Source of the DNA: Pseudomonas baetica
GTDB taxonomy: Bacteria > Pseudomonadota > Gammaproteobacteria > Pseudomonadales > Pseudomonadaceae
NCBI RefSeq assembly: GCF_002813455.1
Contig: NZ_PHHE01000001.1
Location: forward strand, 3,895,001 to 3,959,000
DNA: 64,000 nt
Direction: 5' to 3'
In this document: positions 45,944-55,563 of the stretch, in pieces
Layout of the letters: every line of letters starts with the position of its first letter
How positions within the stretch are numbered: the stretch's first letter is position 1
Translations under genes and position numbers: made by a program
Notes under the pieces: model-generated
The model's database searches: none
Told to the model about the DNA's origin: nothing
Seen by the model: the letters and a program-made list of their open reading frames with translations, nothing else

Positions 45944-47209
45944 TCAGTGGTGCGCGGGTTCACTGACCGTCGCGGGCTCGTTGCGAGTCGCGTGCTTGAC
46001 CAGCTTGCCGATGGTCAGGCCCTGCAACAGGATCGACGACAGCACCACGATGTAAGTGATGCTCAGCAGCAGATCGCGTTCCGGGCCCAGTGGCAGGGCC
46101 AGCGCCAGTGCCACCGAGACGCCACCGCGCAAACCGCCCCAGGTCAGAATCCGGATGGTGCCGCTCGGCACCGTACGCCAGCGACGCAGCAGGACGATGG
46201 CCGGCGCCACGGTGAGCAGGCGCGAGAGCAGGATTGCCACCGCCAGCAAACTGGCCGCCGCGACGTGCAGCCAATTGAACGGCAGTAGCAACAGTTCCAT
46301 GCCGATCAACGCAAACAGCAGCGCATTGAGCATGTCATCGAGCAGTTCCCAGAAGCCGTCGAGGTATTTGCGCGTCATGTCGTTCATCGCCAGGTTGCGC
46401 CCCAGGTTGCCGATGATCAGGCCGGCAACCACCATCGCAATCGGCGCCGAAACGTGCAGCTCGGAAGCCATTGCCGAACCGCCGATCACCAGCGCCAGGG
46501 TCAGCATCACTTCGATCTGGTGCTGCTCGATGCTCTTGATCATCAGGTACACCAGATAGCCGATCAGACCACCGAACAGCACACCGCCGATGGCCTCGTG
46601 AGCGAACAGCATGGCCGTGGCGCCGACGGTGGGTGTTTCGCCGAGTTGGGCAATGCCCAGCAACACGGTAAACACCACAACCGCGGTGCCATCGTTGAAC
46701 AGCGACTCGCCAACGATGGTGGTTTTCAGCGGCTTCGAGGCGTTGGCGGTCCGCAGCACGCCGAGCACCGCGATCGGGTCGGTCGGCGAGATCAGTGCGC
46801 CGAACAACAGGCAGTAGAGGAAACTCACGTGCCAGCCGAACAGGGCAAAAATGTAGTAGGCCAGGCTGCCGATCACCGCAGTGGCAATCAATACACCGAA
46901 GGTCGCCAGCAGGCCGATGGGCCAGCGATAGCTGCGCAGGTCGTTCAGGTTGACGTGCAAGGCGCCTGCGAACAGCAGGAACGAGAGCATCCAGTTCATC
47001 AGCAGATCACCGAAGTCGATCTGGCCGATCAGTTGCTGCACGCGTTCTTCGAGGCCGGGGTAGCCGAGCAGGCTCAAGCCTTGCAGCAGTAGCGAAAACA
47101 GCAGCGCGGTGACCATCACGCCGATGGTCGGCGGCAGGCCAATGAAGCGAAAATTGACGAAGGTGAGGAGGGTGGTGAGGCAGATGAATGCGGCGACAAG
47201 TTCAAGCAT
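45944..47209 (-). CDS. Cation:proton antiporter (CPA1, NhaP/SauNhaP type)
   Basis: A 421-residue polytopic Na+(K+)/H+ antiporter with about 12 helices. The CPA1 signatures are FGALISPTDPIAVLGVLR and SLFNDGTAVVVFTVLLG, with conserved acidic residues in the membrane core, and LTWGGLRGGVSVALALALP near the C-terminus (quoted in part). The ATG at 47209, with AAGGA 7 bases upstream, gives MLELVAAFICLTTLLTF; the longer open frame to 47260 is not needed. It abuts the type III secretion cluster: 174 bases separate it from pscU, containing a GGCGTTAACGCC palindrome (about 47310-47321). Confidence 0.9.
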   Translation of the reverse strand: MLELVAAFICLTTLLTFVNFRFIGLPPTIGVMVTALLFSLLLQGLSLLGYPGLEERVQQLIGQIDFGDLLMNWMLSFLLFAGALHVNLNDLRSYRWPIGLLATFGVLIATAVIGSLAYYIFALFGWHVSFLYCLLFGALISPTDPIAVLGVLRTANASKPLKTTIVGESLFNDGTAVVVFTVLLGIAQLGETPTVGATAMLFAHEAIGGVLFGGLIGYLVYLMIKSIEQHQIEVMLTLALVIGGSAMASELHVSAPIAMVVAGLIIGNLGRNLAMNDMTRKYLDGFWELLDDMLNALLFALIGMELLLLPFNWLHVAAASLLAVAILLSRLLTVAPAIVLLRRWRTVPSGTIRILTWGGLRGGVSVALALALPLGPERDLLLSITYIVVLSSILLQGLTIGKLVKHATRNEPATVSEPAHH

Positions 47210-47383
47210 CCGGGGTCCTTTGGATGGGAGCGTGAGAAGTTTGCCCGCAATGGCGGGCACAGCTTTGATGCGTGGTTTTACGCGGGAGATACATCCTGCG
47301 AGGCGTTAACGCCGGTCTGCGTTGACCGCAGGATCGGCGTGCCGTTTCCGCCTGCCGTAAAAAAAACGGGTGGCGCAGGCGTG

Positions 47384-48442
47384 TTACAGCTCCGATGGCG
47401 GTGTCTGTTGTTGACTGTCGAGCCAGCGCAATACTTCGGCTGTGGTCTGAATCAGCTCGGCCGGGATGTATTGGTCAACATGGCCATCCTGGTACAACGC
47501 TCGGGCCAACGGCACGCGGTGCAACACCGGAATGCCTTCTTCCTCGGCAATTCGCCGCACTTGCAGGGCCAGTGCTTCGGTGTGTTTCAAGGTGACGACC
47601 GGCAGCGGTGTCTCGCCCTTCACGTAGCGGATACCAACTGCAATGTGGGTGGGGTTGGCGACGATCACCGAAGAACGTTTGACGTCGGCGCGCAGGTTGC
47701 TCGACTGCAACTCCTGGTGAAACTGACGCCGTTTGCTTTTGATTTCCGGGCTGCCTTCCATTTCTTTGTATTCGCGTTTGACCTCATCCTTGCTCATGCG
47801 CAATTGCTTGGTGTGCTGGTAACGCTCGAAGGCATAGTCGAGCGCCGAGATCACGATGAAGCCCACGCCGCAGACCACCAGCAAGTCTTCAAGCAGCAGA
47901 CCGATCACGGGTGCAATGCAGGTCAGGCCGCAGCCGGGCAGGCGGACCAGGGTATCGAGGTTGTCGGCCAGAATCGTCCAGACCAATATCGACAGTAACG
48001 CCACTTTGAACAGCGACTTGAGAAAATCCACCAGGCTGCGGATCGAGAAGATCTTCTTGGCGCCTTCCACCGGGTTGATCTTCTGCAAATCGGGCATGAT
48101 CGATTCGCCACTGAGCAGGAAGCCGTACTGCGCCACATGCGCGGCGATTACCACCACTGCCGCGACGACCAACAGTGGCAGGCAGAGGTAGATCATCTCC
48201 TGGAACAGGTTTTCCACCATCAACTTCAAGGCCAGTCCAAAAGGTAGATTCAGGTACGTCTCGGGCATCAGCATCAGTTGCCCGAGGTGCTCCATGTAGT
48301 ATTCGGAAAAGCCGATAAGTGTGGCGATCAATGCAAGGATCAGCGCGGTGGACACCACTTCCCGACTCTTGACGACCTGGCCTTTGGTTCGTGCATCGCG
48401 AAGTTTCTTCGGCGTGGGCTGTTCGGTTTTTTCAGCGCTCAT
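47384..48442 (-). CDS. pscU: Type III secretion export apparatus switch protein PscU (SctU)
   Basis: A 352-residue YscU/FlhB-family protein. Four membrane helices in the first half are followed by a cytoplasmic domain with the self-cleavage motif NPTH at residues 263-266 (VANPTHIAVGIRY), the same numbering as YscU. Cleavage between Asn and Pro switches export from needle to translocator substrates. It is the last gene of the minus-strand operon pscN-U; its ATG overlaps the pscT stop (ATGA). Confidence 0.96.
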   Translation of the reverse strand: MSAEKTEQPTPKKLRDARTKGQVVKSREVVSTALILALIATLIGFSEYYMEHLGQLMLMPETYLNLPFGLALKLMVENLFQEMIYLCLPLLVVAAVVVIAAHVAQYGFLLSGESIMPDLQKINPVEGAKKIFSIRSLVDFLKSLFKVALLSILVWTILADNLDTLVRLPGCGLTCIAPVIGLLLEDLLVVCGVGFIVISALDYAFERYQHTKQLRMSKDEVKREYKEMEGSPEIKSKRRQFHQELQSSNLRADVKRSSVIVANPTHIAVGIRYVKGETPLPVVTLKHTEALALQVRRIAEEEGIPVLHRVPLARALYQDGHVDQYIPAELIQTTAEVLRWLDSQQQTPPSEL

Positions 48443-49227
48443 GGCGTCTCCAGTACCGGGCGCAGTTGGCGCAGTGGGTCGATGGCGATCAGCAGGCTGT
48501 CGTAGGCGTGATCCATCAATACGTTCAGGTAAATCACCAACAGCAGACTGGCGACGATGCTTTTGATCGGCATGGCGAGGATGAACACGTTCAACGACGG
48601 CGCGAAGCGGCTGATCAGGGCCAGGCCGAATTCAGCGAGGAACATGGCGATCAGCAGGGGCGCTGCGAGCAACAGACACAGGCGTAACAGTTGCCCGAAC
48701 TGAGCGTAGAAAAAGTCCACCCACTGACTACCGATGTACGGGAAGAAGGTTGCCACCGGCCAACTGACATAGCTCTGGTACAGCGCGCCGATCAAGGTCA
48801 GGAACGCACCACCGGTGAAAAACAGCGTGATCAGGGTTTGTGTCAGCAACAGGCCGGTGGGGCTGGTCTGGCTGCCCAGTGTCGGGTTGAGCGTCGAGGC
48901 AATGGAGGCGCCGCGTTGGTTATCAATGATGAAACCGGTGGCCTCGATGGCCCAGAACGGGATCGTCGCGACGAAGCCGATCAGCAGGCCAAGCAACACT
49001 TCTTTGCCGATCAGCATGGCCAGATCGATACCGTCGAGCGTCATCGGCAACGTACCGGCGACGGTCGGGTAGGCAAACAGCGCCAACGAACAGGCGACGC
49101 CATTACGCACCAGGCCGCCACCGAGCATCTGCTTGCTGAGAATCGGCATGACCACAAAACAGCTGATGATTCTGGGCAGCAGCAGGGTGTAGGCCAGCAG
49201 CAGTTGTTGCAGATCCTGAATGCTCAT
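48439..49227 (-). CDS. pscT: Type III secretion export apparatus protein PscT (SctT)
   Basis: A 262-residue polytopic membrane protein of the YscT/FliR family, part of the SctRST export gate. Hydrophobic helices and the conserved LLGLLIGFVATIPFWAIEATGFIIDNQRG stretch (in part) identify it. It overlaps pscS upstream by 4 bases and pscU downstream by 4 bases. Confidence 0.95.
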   Translation of the reverse strand: MSIQDLQQLLLAYTLLLPRIISCFVVMPILSKQMLGGGLVRNGVACSLALFAYPTVAGTLPMTLDGIDLAMLIGKEVLLGLLIGFVATIPFWAIEATGFIIDNQRGASIASTLNPTLGSQTSPTGLLLTQTLITLFFTGGAFLTLIGALYQSYVSWPVATFFPYIGSQWVDFFYAQFGQLLRLCLLLAAPLLIAMFLAEFGLALISRFAPSLNVFILAMPIKSIVASLLLVIYLNVLMDHAYDSLLIAIDPLRQLRPVLETP

Positions 49228-49490
49228 CGCACGAGGGGGATCTTGAGCAACGTCAGTTCGGCAAAGGCATACAGTTCATTGCCCATCCAGCCGGCCGTGA
49301 CAAACAGGGTGATCACCACGGCAATCAGTTTGGCGACAAAGCCCAGGGTTTGTTCCTGGATCTGCGTCAGCGCCTGCACCAGCGACACCAGCGTGCCGAC
49401 GGCAGCGGCCATGAGCACGGTGGGCATCGACAGAATCAGCACCAGCCACAGGCTCTGGCTGGTGAAGTGAAGGATTTCGGCGTTGTTCAC
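49224..49490 (-). CDS. pscS: Type III secretion export apparatus protein PscS (SctS)
   Basis: An 88-residue two-helix protein of the YscS/FliQ family. Family blocks are LHFTSQSLWLVLILSMPTVL (to 20) and SLVQALTQIQEQTLGFVAKL. It starts with GTG at 49490, three bases after the pscR stop, with a GAGG-type site overlapping that stop. It builds the export gate with PscR and PscT. Confidence 0.94.
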   Translation of the reverse strand: MNNAEILHFTSQSLWLVLILSMPTVLMAAAVGTLVSLVQALTQIQEQTLGFVAKLIAVVITLFVTAGWMGNELYAFAELTLLKIPLVR

Positions 49491-49492
49491 CC

Positions 49493-50146
49493 TCAGCCCC
49501 CGTAACTGATCACGAGACCGTGGGTCAGCCGCGCCCAGCCGTCCAGCAGGACGAACAGCAGCAACTTGAACGGCAAGGAAATGGTCATCGGCGAAACCAT
49601 CATCATCCCCATCGCCAGCAGGATGTTGGAGATGATCAGGTCGATTGCAATGAACGGCAGGTAAATCAGAAAGCCGATTTCGAAGGCGCGGCTCAGTTCG
49701 CTGACGGTGAATGCCGGCAGCAGGATCAGCAGACTGTCGGGTTCCAGGCGGTCCGCGTACTCGCTGGGCCAGACCTGGCGGGTGCCGTCGACGAAAAAGG
49801 CGTGTTCACGGGCATTAATCTGCTTCTTCAAAAAGGCCCGATACGGCTCCATGCCTTCGTCCAGAAATTGTTCCACCGATGCGGTATTGCTGAGGCTGAC
49901 GTCATGCGTGCGCAAGTAGTCGCGGGTGGCGAAACCGATGGGGGCCATCACGTACAGACTCAAGATGATTGCCAAGCCATACATGGCCATATTTGGCGGA
50001 ATCTGCTGCACGCCCAAGGCGTTGCGCAGCAATGAGAAGACCACGGTCATCTTGATGAATGAGGTGGCCATGACCGCAATGAACGGCAGCAATGCCAGCA
50101 GCGCCAATCCGAAAATCAGGCTGAGCTCGTCAGGCAGTTGAATCAT
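49493..50146 (-). CDS. pscR: Type III secretion export apparatus protein PscR (SctR)
   Basis: A 217-residue YscR/FliP-family membrane protein. Conserved parts include LLPFIAVMATSFIKMTVVFS, NALGVQQIPPNMAMYGLAI and the C-terminal PFIAIDLIISNILLAMGMMM. About four helices surround a periplasmic/cytoplasmic loop. It overlaps pscQ by 4 bases (ATGA). Confidence 0.96.
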   Translation of the reverse strand: MIQLPDELSLIFGLALLALLPFIAVMATSFIKMTVVFSLLRNALGVQQIPPNMAMYGLAIILSLYVMAPIGFATRDYLRTHDVSLSNTASVEQFLDEGMEPYRAFLKKQINAREHAFFVDGTRQVWPSEYADRLEPDSLLILLPAFTVSELSRAFEIGFLIYLPFIAIDLIISNILLAMGMMMVSPMTISLPFKLLLFVLLDGWARLTHGLVISYGG

Positions 50147-51075
50147 GCGGGCTGATCCTGCAACAGGCGGGTGATGCGCACACCGAGACGATCCTGAATA
50201 TTCACCAGCTCACCCACGCCCAGGCAGCGCTGGTTGACGAGGATTCGCACCTCGCCGTCGAGCGGTGCGGCCAGGTCGATCAACGAACCTGGTTGCAGGG
50301 TGGCGAGGGTCTGCAGGTCGAGGGTCTGACGGCCCACTTCGAAGCTGACCTGGACCGGGAGTTGATCCAGGCTGGCCAGATCCTGTGGGGTTTCGACGGG
50401 CGCTTCGGTGTGCATGGCGAGCAGTTCCAGTTGAGAATCGTGGTGGCGAAATCGTGCCCATGGGCGGTCTTCGACGACGCCGAGTAAGGGGCTGGCGGCG
50501 TCGTGGCGCGCTGGCAGCAACAGGAGATCACCGGTGGCCAGTGAATGCAGTTGCGCCGGGAGGAGGCAAACCGGGCCCCATTGCAGCGAGAGTCGCAAGG
50601 CAATTGCCGTCAGCTCTGCCAATGGGCGCGCGGGCATGCACGCAAGCAACGCGTCGGGGGCACCCTCAAGCCAGATCACCAGACGCTGCGCGCCACGTGA
50701 CAGCGTCAACGCCAGCGTCGGTGTGTTCGTGCCGGATTCGGGTCGACACGGTTCGATGCTTTTCCAGATGAGCCCCGGCAGCACCGCACTTTCCAGCTCC
50801 AGCAATGCTAATTGCAGCGGCGGTGGCAGGCTGCTGAACGCGGCTTCCTGCAAGTGGGGTTCAAGCCATCCGGCCAGGCTTGCACTGTGACAGCGCCAGC
50901 TCAGGGCCAGACCTTGCCAGTGAACATTGAGCCGCACATCCAGCGCGTCGGGCTGCGGCAGGAACGTCAGCCGGGCTTCGCCGTCCGCGAGCGGGTAGCG
51001 CGTGCGACAACGACTGACTTTCTGTTGCAAGGCCAGTGCGCAAGCTTCAACGCGCGGCAGTTTCAGGCTGCTCAT
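50143..51075 (-). CDS. pscQ: Type III secretion C-ring/sorting platform protein PscQ (SctQ)
   Basis: A 310-residue protein. The last 80 residues form the SpoA/FliN-like domain (LPVQVSFEVGRQTLDLQTLA, then LGVGELVNIQDRLGVRIT), the part that builds the cytoplasmic sorting platform. The N-terminal two thirds are variable, as in YscQ. YscQ genes often have an internal start giving a free C-terminal fragment; I did not identify a clear one here. The ATG at 51075 overlaps the pscP stop. Confidence 0.9.
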   Translation of the reverse strand: MSSLKLPRVEACALALQQKVSRCRTRYPLADGEARLTFLPQPDALDVRLNVHWQGLALSWRCHSASLAGWLEPHLQEAAFSSLPPPLQLALLELESAVLPGLIWKSIEPCRPESGTNTPTLALTLSRGAQRLVIWLEGAPDALLACMPARPLAELTAIALRLSLQWGPVCLLPAQLHSLATGDLLLLPARHDAASPLLGVVEDRPWARFRHHDSQLELLAMHTEAPVETPQDLASLDQLPVQVSFEVGRQTLDLQTLATLQPGSLIDLAAPLDGEVRILVNQRCLGVGELVNIQDRLGVRITRLLQDQPA

Positions 51076-52079
51076 GTGTCTGGCTCCCACTCGTCCTGCA
51101 CATGCCGACGCTGGCGCGAGCCCTGATCGCTGCCCTGTTGATGCTGGTTGAAGGTCAGCTGGATCGGTTGTCCGGGGTTGAGCCGTTGCAGGCGCTCCAT
51201 CAGATCGCCACGGGCGAGTTGAAGTTGCAGCAAGCTGCCGGGGCTGGCCTGGATTTCAACGTGCAGGTGCCCATGCGAATGGGCGAGCTGGACATCGATC
51301 TGTCCCAGTTGCGCCAGGTTCACCTGCAATAACGTGGTGCTGCCATCGCGGGTCACGCCGGCATGGATGTGCAGTTGCAGGGTCTGCATCAGTTTGTCGA
51401 GGTCTTTGCCCAGTGCAGGCGGCTCGGCGCCTTGGAGCAAGCGAGCCAGCAGCTTGTCACCCGGTGTCTGAGTCGTCACGGCAACAGGTGCCGGCTCTTC
51501 GATCAGTGTATTCAGGGGGGGCTGTTGCTCTTGCTCGCCAGAAGAATTGTGCTGGTCAGAGGCCGTTTCTGCGACGACCCCGAGTGCAGGGCCACCGAGC
51601 GGAACGGGCAGACCCGGTTCGGGGTTCTTCGCGGTCACCGGGGTGTTTTCGCGCGGGCCTGTGGCAGGCACGGGACGTTCGCTCGCAAGCGCGGGTTGCT
51701 GATGCGCGCCTGTGGGCGATGGCGTGGGTTCTGCTCCAGGCTCCGGTTGCGCGCCGGCTCCGTCCTTTTCAGCGCGCTCATCCGGCGTGCCTGGATCTGA
51801 CTCAGGGCCGGTGAGCGATTTTCGTCTGTGGTTTGCGGTCTCTGTGACGTGCCGGGAACCATCTTCCGGAACGCGCGATGCATTCGCAGGCGTTTTGCCC
51901 GGTTCACGACTATCGGACTTGCGCAAAGCTTCGGCCCGACGTTTCTCGTTCGCGTCAGGTTTATGGTTGAGTGCCCGTTCGAATTCAGCCTGACGGCTCT
52001 GGTCGGCTGCAACCCGTGCCGGTGCCGGTGTGCGCGTAAAGACATCCTGTGGGAAGTCCGGTGGAGAAGTTCTGCTCAT
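51072..52079 (-). CDS. pscP: Needle length regulator PscP (SctP)
   Basis: A 335-residue hydrophilic protein. The first 200 residues are low-complexity, rich in Pro, Glu, Arg and Ala, fitting the ruler part of YscP-type proteins. The C-terminal third (LHIHAGVTRDGSTTLLQVNL, then RLNPGQPIQLTF) resembles the T3S4 substrate-specificity domain. Identification rests on this and on its place between pscO and pscQ. It sets needle length and triggers the PscU switch. Confidence 0.85.
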   Translation of the reverse strand: MSRTSPPDFPQDVFTRTPAPARVAADQSRQAEFERALNHKPDANEKRRAEALRKSDSREPGKTPANASRVPEDGSRHVTETANHRRKSLTGPESDPGTPDERAEKDGAGAQPEPGAEPTPSPTGAHQQPALASERPVPATGPRENTPVTAKNPEPGLPVPLGGPALGVVAETASDQHNSSGEQEQQPPLNTLIEEPAPVAVTTQTPGDKLLARLLQGAEPPALGKDLDKLMQTLQLHIHAGVTRDGSTTLLQVNLAQLGQIDVQLAHSHGHLHVEIQASPGSLLQLQLARGDLMERLQRLNPGQPIQLTFNQHQQGSDQGSRQRRHVQDEWEPDT

Positions 52080-52543
52080 GAAACGGCCTCGACACGACGG
52101 AACTCTTCGAGCTCCTGTTCTTCTTTGAACTCAAGCAACAGCCGTTCCTCGGCGAGGGCATGGCGGGTCAATTCGGTGAATTTTTCCACCTGCTGCTGAG
52201 CTTCCTGCAAGCGACGTCGGCTCAGGCGCAGGCGTTCGCGTTCCTGGCTCAGATTTTCTGCGTGCTCGGCAATGCGCTGTTCCAGTGTTGCTTCCTTTTC
52301 TCGCAGCAGGGCAACCTGTTGCTGCCATTGTTCAAGCGCCTTGCGGTTCATGAGCTTGGCCTTGCAGCGTTCGAACAATTGGTGCTCTTGCGCCTGGCGC
52401 CACTCTCGGTATTGCTGGTGTTCGGCGATTGCGGACTGATGGCTACGGTGTGCCTCGGCGACCTGCCGCTCCTGGCGTTGCAGCGCCTGTTCCGCGCGCT
52501 CGACGCGCAAGCTCTTGATGCGCAGCAGGGTGGGTAATGTCAT
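52076..52543 (-). CDS. pscO: Type III secretion central stalk protein PscO (SctO)
   Basis: A 155-residue protein predicted to be nearly all coiled coil (long runs of Glu/Gln/Arg/Leu, few Pro or Gly). It corresponds to the YscO/FliJ stalk that sits in the ATPase hexamer. Position directly after the ATPase gene supports this. It overlaps pscN and pscP by 4 bases each. Confidence 0.88.
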   Translation of the reverse strand: MTLPTLLRIKSLRVERAEQALQRQERQVAEAHRSHQSAIAEHQQYREWRQAQEHQLFERCKAKLMNRKALEQWQQQVALLREKEATLEQRIAEHAENLSQERERLRLSRRRLQEAQQQVEKFTELTRHALAEERLLLEFKEEQELEEFRRVEAVS

Positions 52544-53862
52544 CGGGTCAGACTCGCAAGTTGTTCAAGACAGTGCGGCAAATCACTGGGCTCGTGGGTG
52601 CCCTGACGTAACCAGGCCCGGATACCGTCCATTTTTTCGATGGCCCGATCAGCCACAGGGTCCTGGCCTTTCTGGTACTCGCCAATCTTGATCAGCAACT
52701 CGACCTCTTCGTAGCGGGCCAGCCATTCGCGCAACTGGTTGGCGCCTTTACGGTGTTCAGCGGTCACGATCTGGTTCATCACCCGGCTGACCGAACGCAG
52801 TACATCAATGGCCGGGTAGTGGTTGGACGCGGCCAGCTTGCGCGAGAGGATGATGTGCCCGTCGAGAATCGAGCGGGTCTCGTCCGCCACGGGTTCGGTC
52901 ATGTCGTCGCCTTCGACCAGCACGGTATACAGCGCGGTAATCGAACCTTTGTCCGACTGGCCGGCGCGCTCCATCAATCGCGGCAAGGCGGCGAATACCG
53001 AGGGCGGATAGCCGCGCCGGGTCGGTGGTTCGCCCGCAGCCAGGCCGATCTCGCGCTGGGCTCTGGCAAATCGGGTGACCGAATCCATCAGCAGCAGCAC
53101 GCGTTTACCCTGATCGCGGAAATACTCGGCAATCGTGGTGGCGACAAACCCCGCCTTGGCCCGCTCCATTGCTGGACGGTCCGAGGTGGCAACCACCAGC
53201 ACCGAGCGTTTGAGCCCTTGCTCACCGAGGTCGGACTCGATGAATTCGCGTACTTCCCGGCCTCGCTCACCGACCAGCGCGAGGACGATGACGTCGACGT
53301 CAGCGCTGCGCATCAAAGTGGCCAGCAGCGTGCTTTTACCCCCACCGGCCGCCGCGAAAATGCCCATGCGCTGACCTTCACCGCACGTCAGCAGGCCGTC
53401 GATGGTGCGCACGCCAAGGGAAATCGGCCGCTCGATCAGCTTGCGGCTCATGGGGTCCGGCGCGTCGCGGTAAACCGGGTACCAGGCTGCGGGCTCAGCG
53501 AGGCTGCTGCCGTTGAGCGGCTGGCCGAGGCCGTCGAGTACCTGGCCCAGCAGGTGATCGCCAACACCAACCTGATGCATGGTGCCGGTTGGGCTGACTT
53601 CAGTGTTCGAGGAAATGCCGAGCATTTCACCCAGCGGAGTCAAGAGCGCTTGATGCTGCTGAAAGCCGATGACTTCGGCCATCAGCGACAGCGACTGATC
53701 CGGGTTGCGCAATTGGCATAGTTCGCCCACGCGCACACCCGGGACCACCGCTTTGAGCAGTGTGCCGGTGACCTGGGTGACCCGGCCGCGAATTTGAATC
53801 AGCCGACCTTTATCGATGGCCTGCTGCATCTGGCCGGTGATGTGTTCGAGTGAGAGGTGCAT
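52540..53862 (-). CDS. pscN: Type III secretion ATPase PscN (SctN)
   Basis: A 440-residue F1-type ATPase that unfolds and feeds substrates to the export gate. Walker A AAGGGKST is at residues 171-178, [11 protein letters not shown] near 210, and the Walker B strand [19 protein letters not shown] further on. It closely follows YscN/PscN, including [17 protein letters not shown] chose the ATG at 53862. The upstream GTG at 53892 lies in the -10 box of the promoter described at 53891-53941 and therefore cannot be the start from that promoter. Confidence 0.96.
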   Translation of the reverse strand: MHLSLEHITGQMQQAIDKGRLIQIRGRVTQVTGTLLKAVVPGVRVGELCQLRNPDQSLSLMAEVIGFQQHQALLTPLGEMLGISSNTEVSPTGTMHQVGVGDHLLGQVLDGLGQPLNGSSLAEPAAWYPVYRDAPDPMSRKLIERPISLGVRTIDGLLTCGEGQRMGIFAAAGGGKSTLLATLMRSADVDVIVLALVGERGREVREFIESDLGEQGLKRSVLVVATSDRPAMERAKAGFVATTIAEYFRDQGKRVLLLMDSVTRFARAQREIGLAAGEPPTRRGYPPSVFAALPRLMERAGQSDKGSITALYTVLVEGDDMTEPVADETRSILDGHIILSRKLAASNHYPAIDVLRSVSRVMNQIVTAEHRKGANQLREWLARYEEVELLIKIGEYQKGQDPVADRAIEKMDGIRAWLRQGTHEPSDLPHCLEQLASLTR

Positions 53863-53890
53863 GGTCGGCTTGGGAGTGGGACTGGCCGCC

Positions 53891-53941
53891 ACTATAAATA
53901 AAGGCTCGCTGCGGTAATTTCAGTGCCGGTCGCAAGTTTTT
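53891..53941 (-). promoter_or_regulatory. ExsA-type promoter of pscN operon
   Basis: On the minus strand: AAAAA (53941-53937), GAC (53931-53929), TGAAA (53922-53918), a 21-base spacer and TATAGT (53896-53891). The T of TGAAA lies exactly 9 bases after the G of GAC. Wide -35/-10 spacing of 21-22 with A-tract, GnC and TGnnA is the known layout of ExsA-activated promoters in P. aeruginosa. Confidence 0.82.
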
Positions 53942-53964
53942 AGAAATTGGTTGGCGCAAGGCCT

Positions 53965-54016
53965 AAAAAAATGCGACTGATTTTGGCAGAGCCCTCGGCG
54001 GACGAATTTCTACAAT
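53965..54016 (+). promoter_or_regulatory. ExsA-type promoter of popN operon
   Basis: AAAAAAA (53965-53971), GAC (53975-53977), TGGCA (53984-53988), a 22-base spacer and TACAAT (54011-54016). The same 9-base step from GnC to TGnnA is present. It is back-to-back with the pscN promoter; their A-tracts are 23 bases apart. Confidence 0.84.
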
Positions 54017-54053
54017 GGCCCCACATCTCCGTTGCCTGCAAGCGAGTACTCCT

Positions 54054-54929
54054 ATGGCCATTATTCAGAGTGTCGTCCCTGCGGCGTCGCTGCCGGATCG
54101 ACAGACCGAGACGGGTATTGCGCGTGAAAGCCGGCCGACCGGCAGCTTCCAGGGCGAACGTGTGCATTACGTTTCCATCAGCCAGTCGATGGCTGACGCC
54201 GCTGAAGAGCTGACCTTCGCGCTCTCCGAGCGAGTTGAAAAGTCGTTGGCCAAGCGTAGCGTCAGCGACGGCCATGCGCGGCTCAGTGAAATCCTCGAAA
54301 TGCTCGAAGAGCACCTCAGGAAAGTCCCGGACCTTGAGTCGCAACAAAAACTCGACGCCCTCGTCGCGCACCTCGGCAGTGGCCAGTTGAACAACCTTGC
54401 GCAGCTCAAGGCGTACCTCAAGGGGTTTTCTCGAGAGATCAGTCATCAGTTTGTTGCCCTGACCTTTGCGCGCAAAGAGCTGGCCGACAAGACCGACGCC
54501 TGGGCGATAGTCGAGCTGATTGATCAGGCGCTGCTGGAGATGGCCCAGGAACGGGGCCGCGCCATCGAGCTTGGCTTAAAGATCGGGCCGTTGGCGAAGG
54601 AGGCGGCAGAGCAGGGGATTGGAGACATCCAGTCACTGCGAGACACCTACCGCGATGCGGTCATGGATTATCGCGGCCTGAGTGCGGCGTGGGACGACAT
54701 TCATGCGCGGTTCAGCAATAGCGCGCTGGAAGGCGTGACCGGATTTTTGATGAAGGCGTTGAGTGCCGACCTTGATAGTCAGCAGGCGTGGATCGACCCG
54801 ATCAAGCTCGAACGGGTAATGAGCGACATGCACAAGTTGCGGGTGCTGAAGGGGTTGTCGGACCAGGTCAATGCACTCTGGCAAGCGCTGGTAACGGGGG
54901 AACGAGTCCATGGCATACGGGCCTTCTGA
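54054..54929 (+). CDS. popN: Type III secretion gatekeeper PopN (SctW)
   Basis: A 291-residue secreted gatekeeper of the YopN family, which blocks effector export until host contact. SFQGERVHYVSISQSMADAA (residues about 30-50), SGQLNNLAQLKAYLKGFSRE and the C-terminal KLERVMSDMHKLRVL followed by TGERVHGIRAF match PopN very closely. An ATG at 54015 is in frame but lies in the -10 box; the ATG at 54054 is the plausible start. Works with Pcr1 and Pcr2. Confidence 0.95.
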   Translation: MAIIQSVVPAASLPDRQTETGIARESRPTGSFQGERVHYVSISQSMADAAEELTFALSERVEKSLAKRSVSDGHARLSEILEMLEEHLRKVPDLESQQKLDALVAHLGSGQLNNLAQLKAYLKGFSREISHQFVALTFARKELADKTDAWAIVELIDQALLEMAQERGRAIELGLKIGPLAKEAAEQGIGDIQSLRDTYRDAVMDYRGLSAAWDDIHARFSNSALEGVTGFLMKALSADLDSQQAWIDPIKLERVMSDMHKLRVLKGLSDQVNALWQALVTGERVHGIRAF

Positions 54930-55185
54930 CCTTATGGGGGGGCTGATCAAGTTGATCGACAAACGCTGGGCGAGTGTGCAGGACGTGCAGCGTCTGATCG
55001 CGCCGCTGGCAATCAACGACGCGGCGCGCCGGATTCATTTCTTTCGCGAGATCAAGCGCCTGATCCGTCTGATCCCGACAGAAATTTTTAGCGATGAGGA
55101 GCAGCGTCAGAACCTGCTCAATGCCTGCCAGCTGGCGCTGGACCTGGCCATCGATCAGGAAGAAGACGAATGGCAGGCACAGTGA
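54910..55185 (+). CDS. pcr1: TyeA family gatekeeper subunit Pcr1
   Basis: A 91-residue TyeA-like helical protein that binds the C-terminus of PopN to hold back effector export. Blocks DLMGGLIKLIDKRWASVQDV and FFREIKRLIRLIPTEIFSDE are typical. The ATG lies 17 bases inside the end of popN. Confidence 0.93.
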   Translation: MAYGPSDLMGGLIKLIDKRWASVQDVQRLIAPLAINDAARRIHFFREIKRLIRLIPTEIFSDEEQRQNLLNACQLALDLAIDQEEDEWQAQ

Positions 55186-55194
55186 GTAAACGAC

Positions 55195-55563
55195 ATGCAC
55201 TGGATTGACCAGGCGCTGGCCCAGTTTTGCCAGGACCTTGGGGTGGCCGTGCCCGCTCCGGCAGGCGCGCTGATTCAGCTGGAGTTCGAGGAAAGCGGCA
55301 CGCTGCAACTGGAGCAGCACGACCGCAAGCTGACGCTCTGGCTGGCGGTGGATCTGGCGTGGCATCAGGTTCATCAGGGCGCGGTTCGCGCGCTGGCGTT
55401 GACGTTCAGCCGCACCGGGCCGGCATTGCCGCTGCGGTGTGCGTGGGCGAGCGATCGCCTGTTATTGCTGATTACTCTGGATGAGCGGCGCGTCACCGCC
55501 CCGGTGCTGCATCAGGCGTTGCGGACCCTGAGTTCGGCGCGCCGCGCGGTGCTTGAACCGTGA
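55195..55563 (+). CDS. pcr2: SycN-like chaperone Pcr2
   Basis: A 122-residue class I T3SS chaperone of the SycN type for the gatekeeper PopN. Features are WIDQALAQFCQDLGV at the start and the LTLWLAVDLAWHQV strand region. It starts 9 bases after pcr1 and overlaps pcr3 by 4 bases (GTGA). Confidence 0.9.
   Translation: MHWIDQALAQFCQDLGVAVPAPAGALIQLEFEESGTLQLEQHDRKLTLWLAVDLAWHQVHQGAVRALALTFSRTGPALPLRCAWASDRLLLLITLDERRVTAPVLHQALRTLSSARRAVLEP

Noticed and set aside
47290..47370. Terminator after pscU in the gap to the antiporter gene
   Set aside because: CGCCTGC/GCAGGCG arms and a run of eight A are present, but the run lies inside the loop rather than after the stem, so I did not call it a terminator.
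53863..53892. GTG at 53892 as start of pscN
   Set aside because: It overlaps the proposed -10 box TATAGT, so it cannot be in the transcript from that promoter; the ATG at 53862 gives the usual 440-residue length.
54015..54053. ATG at 54015 as start of popN
   Set aside because: It overlaps the -10 box TACAAT (54011-54016); the extra residues are not like PopN.
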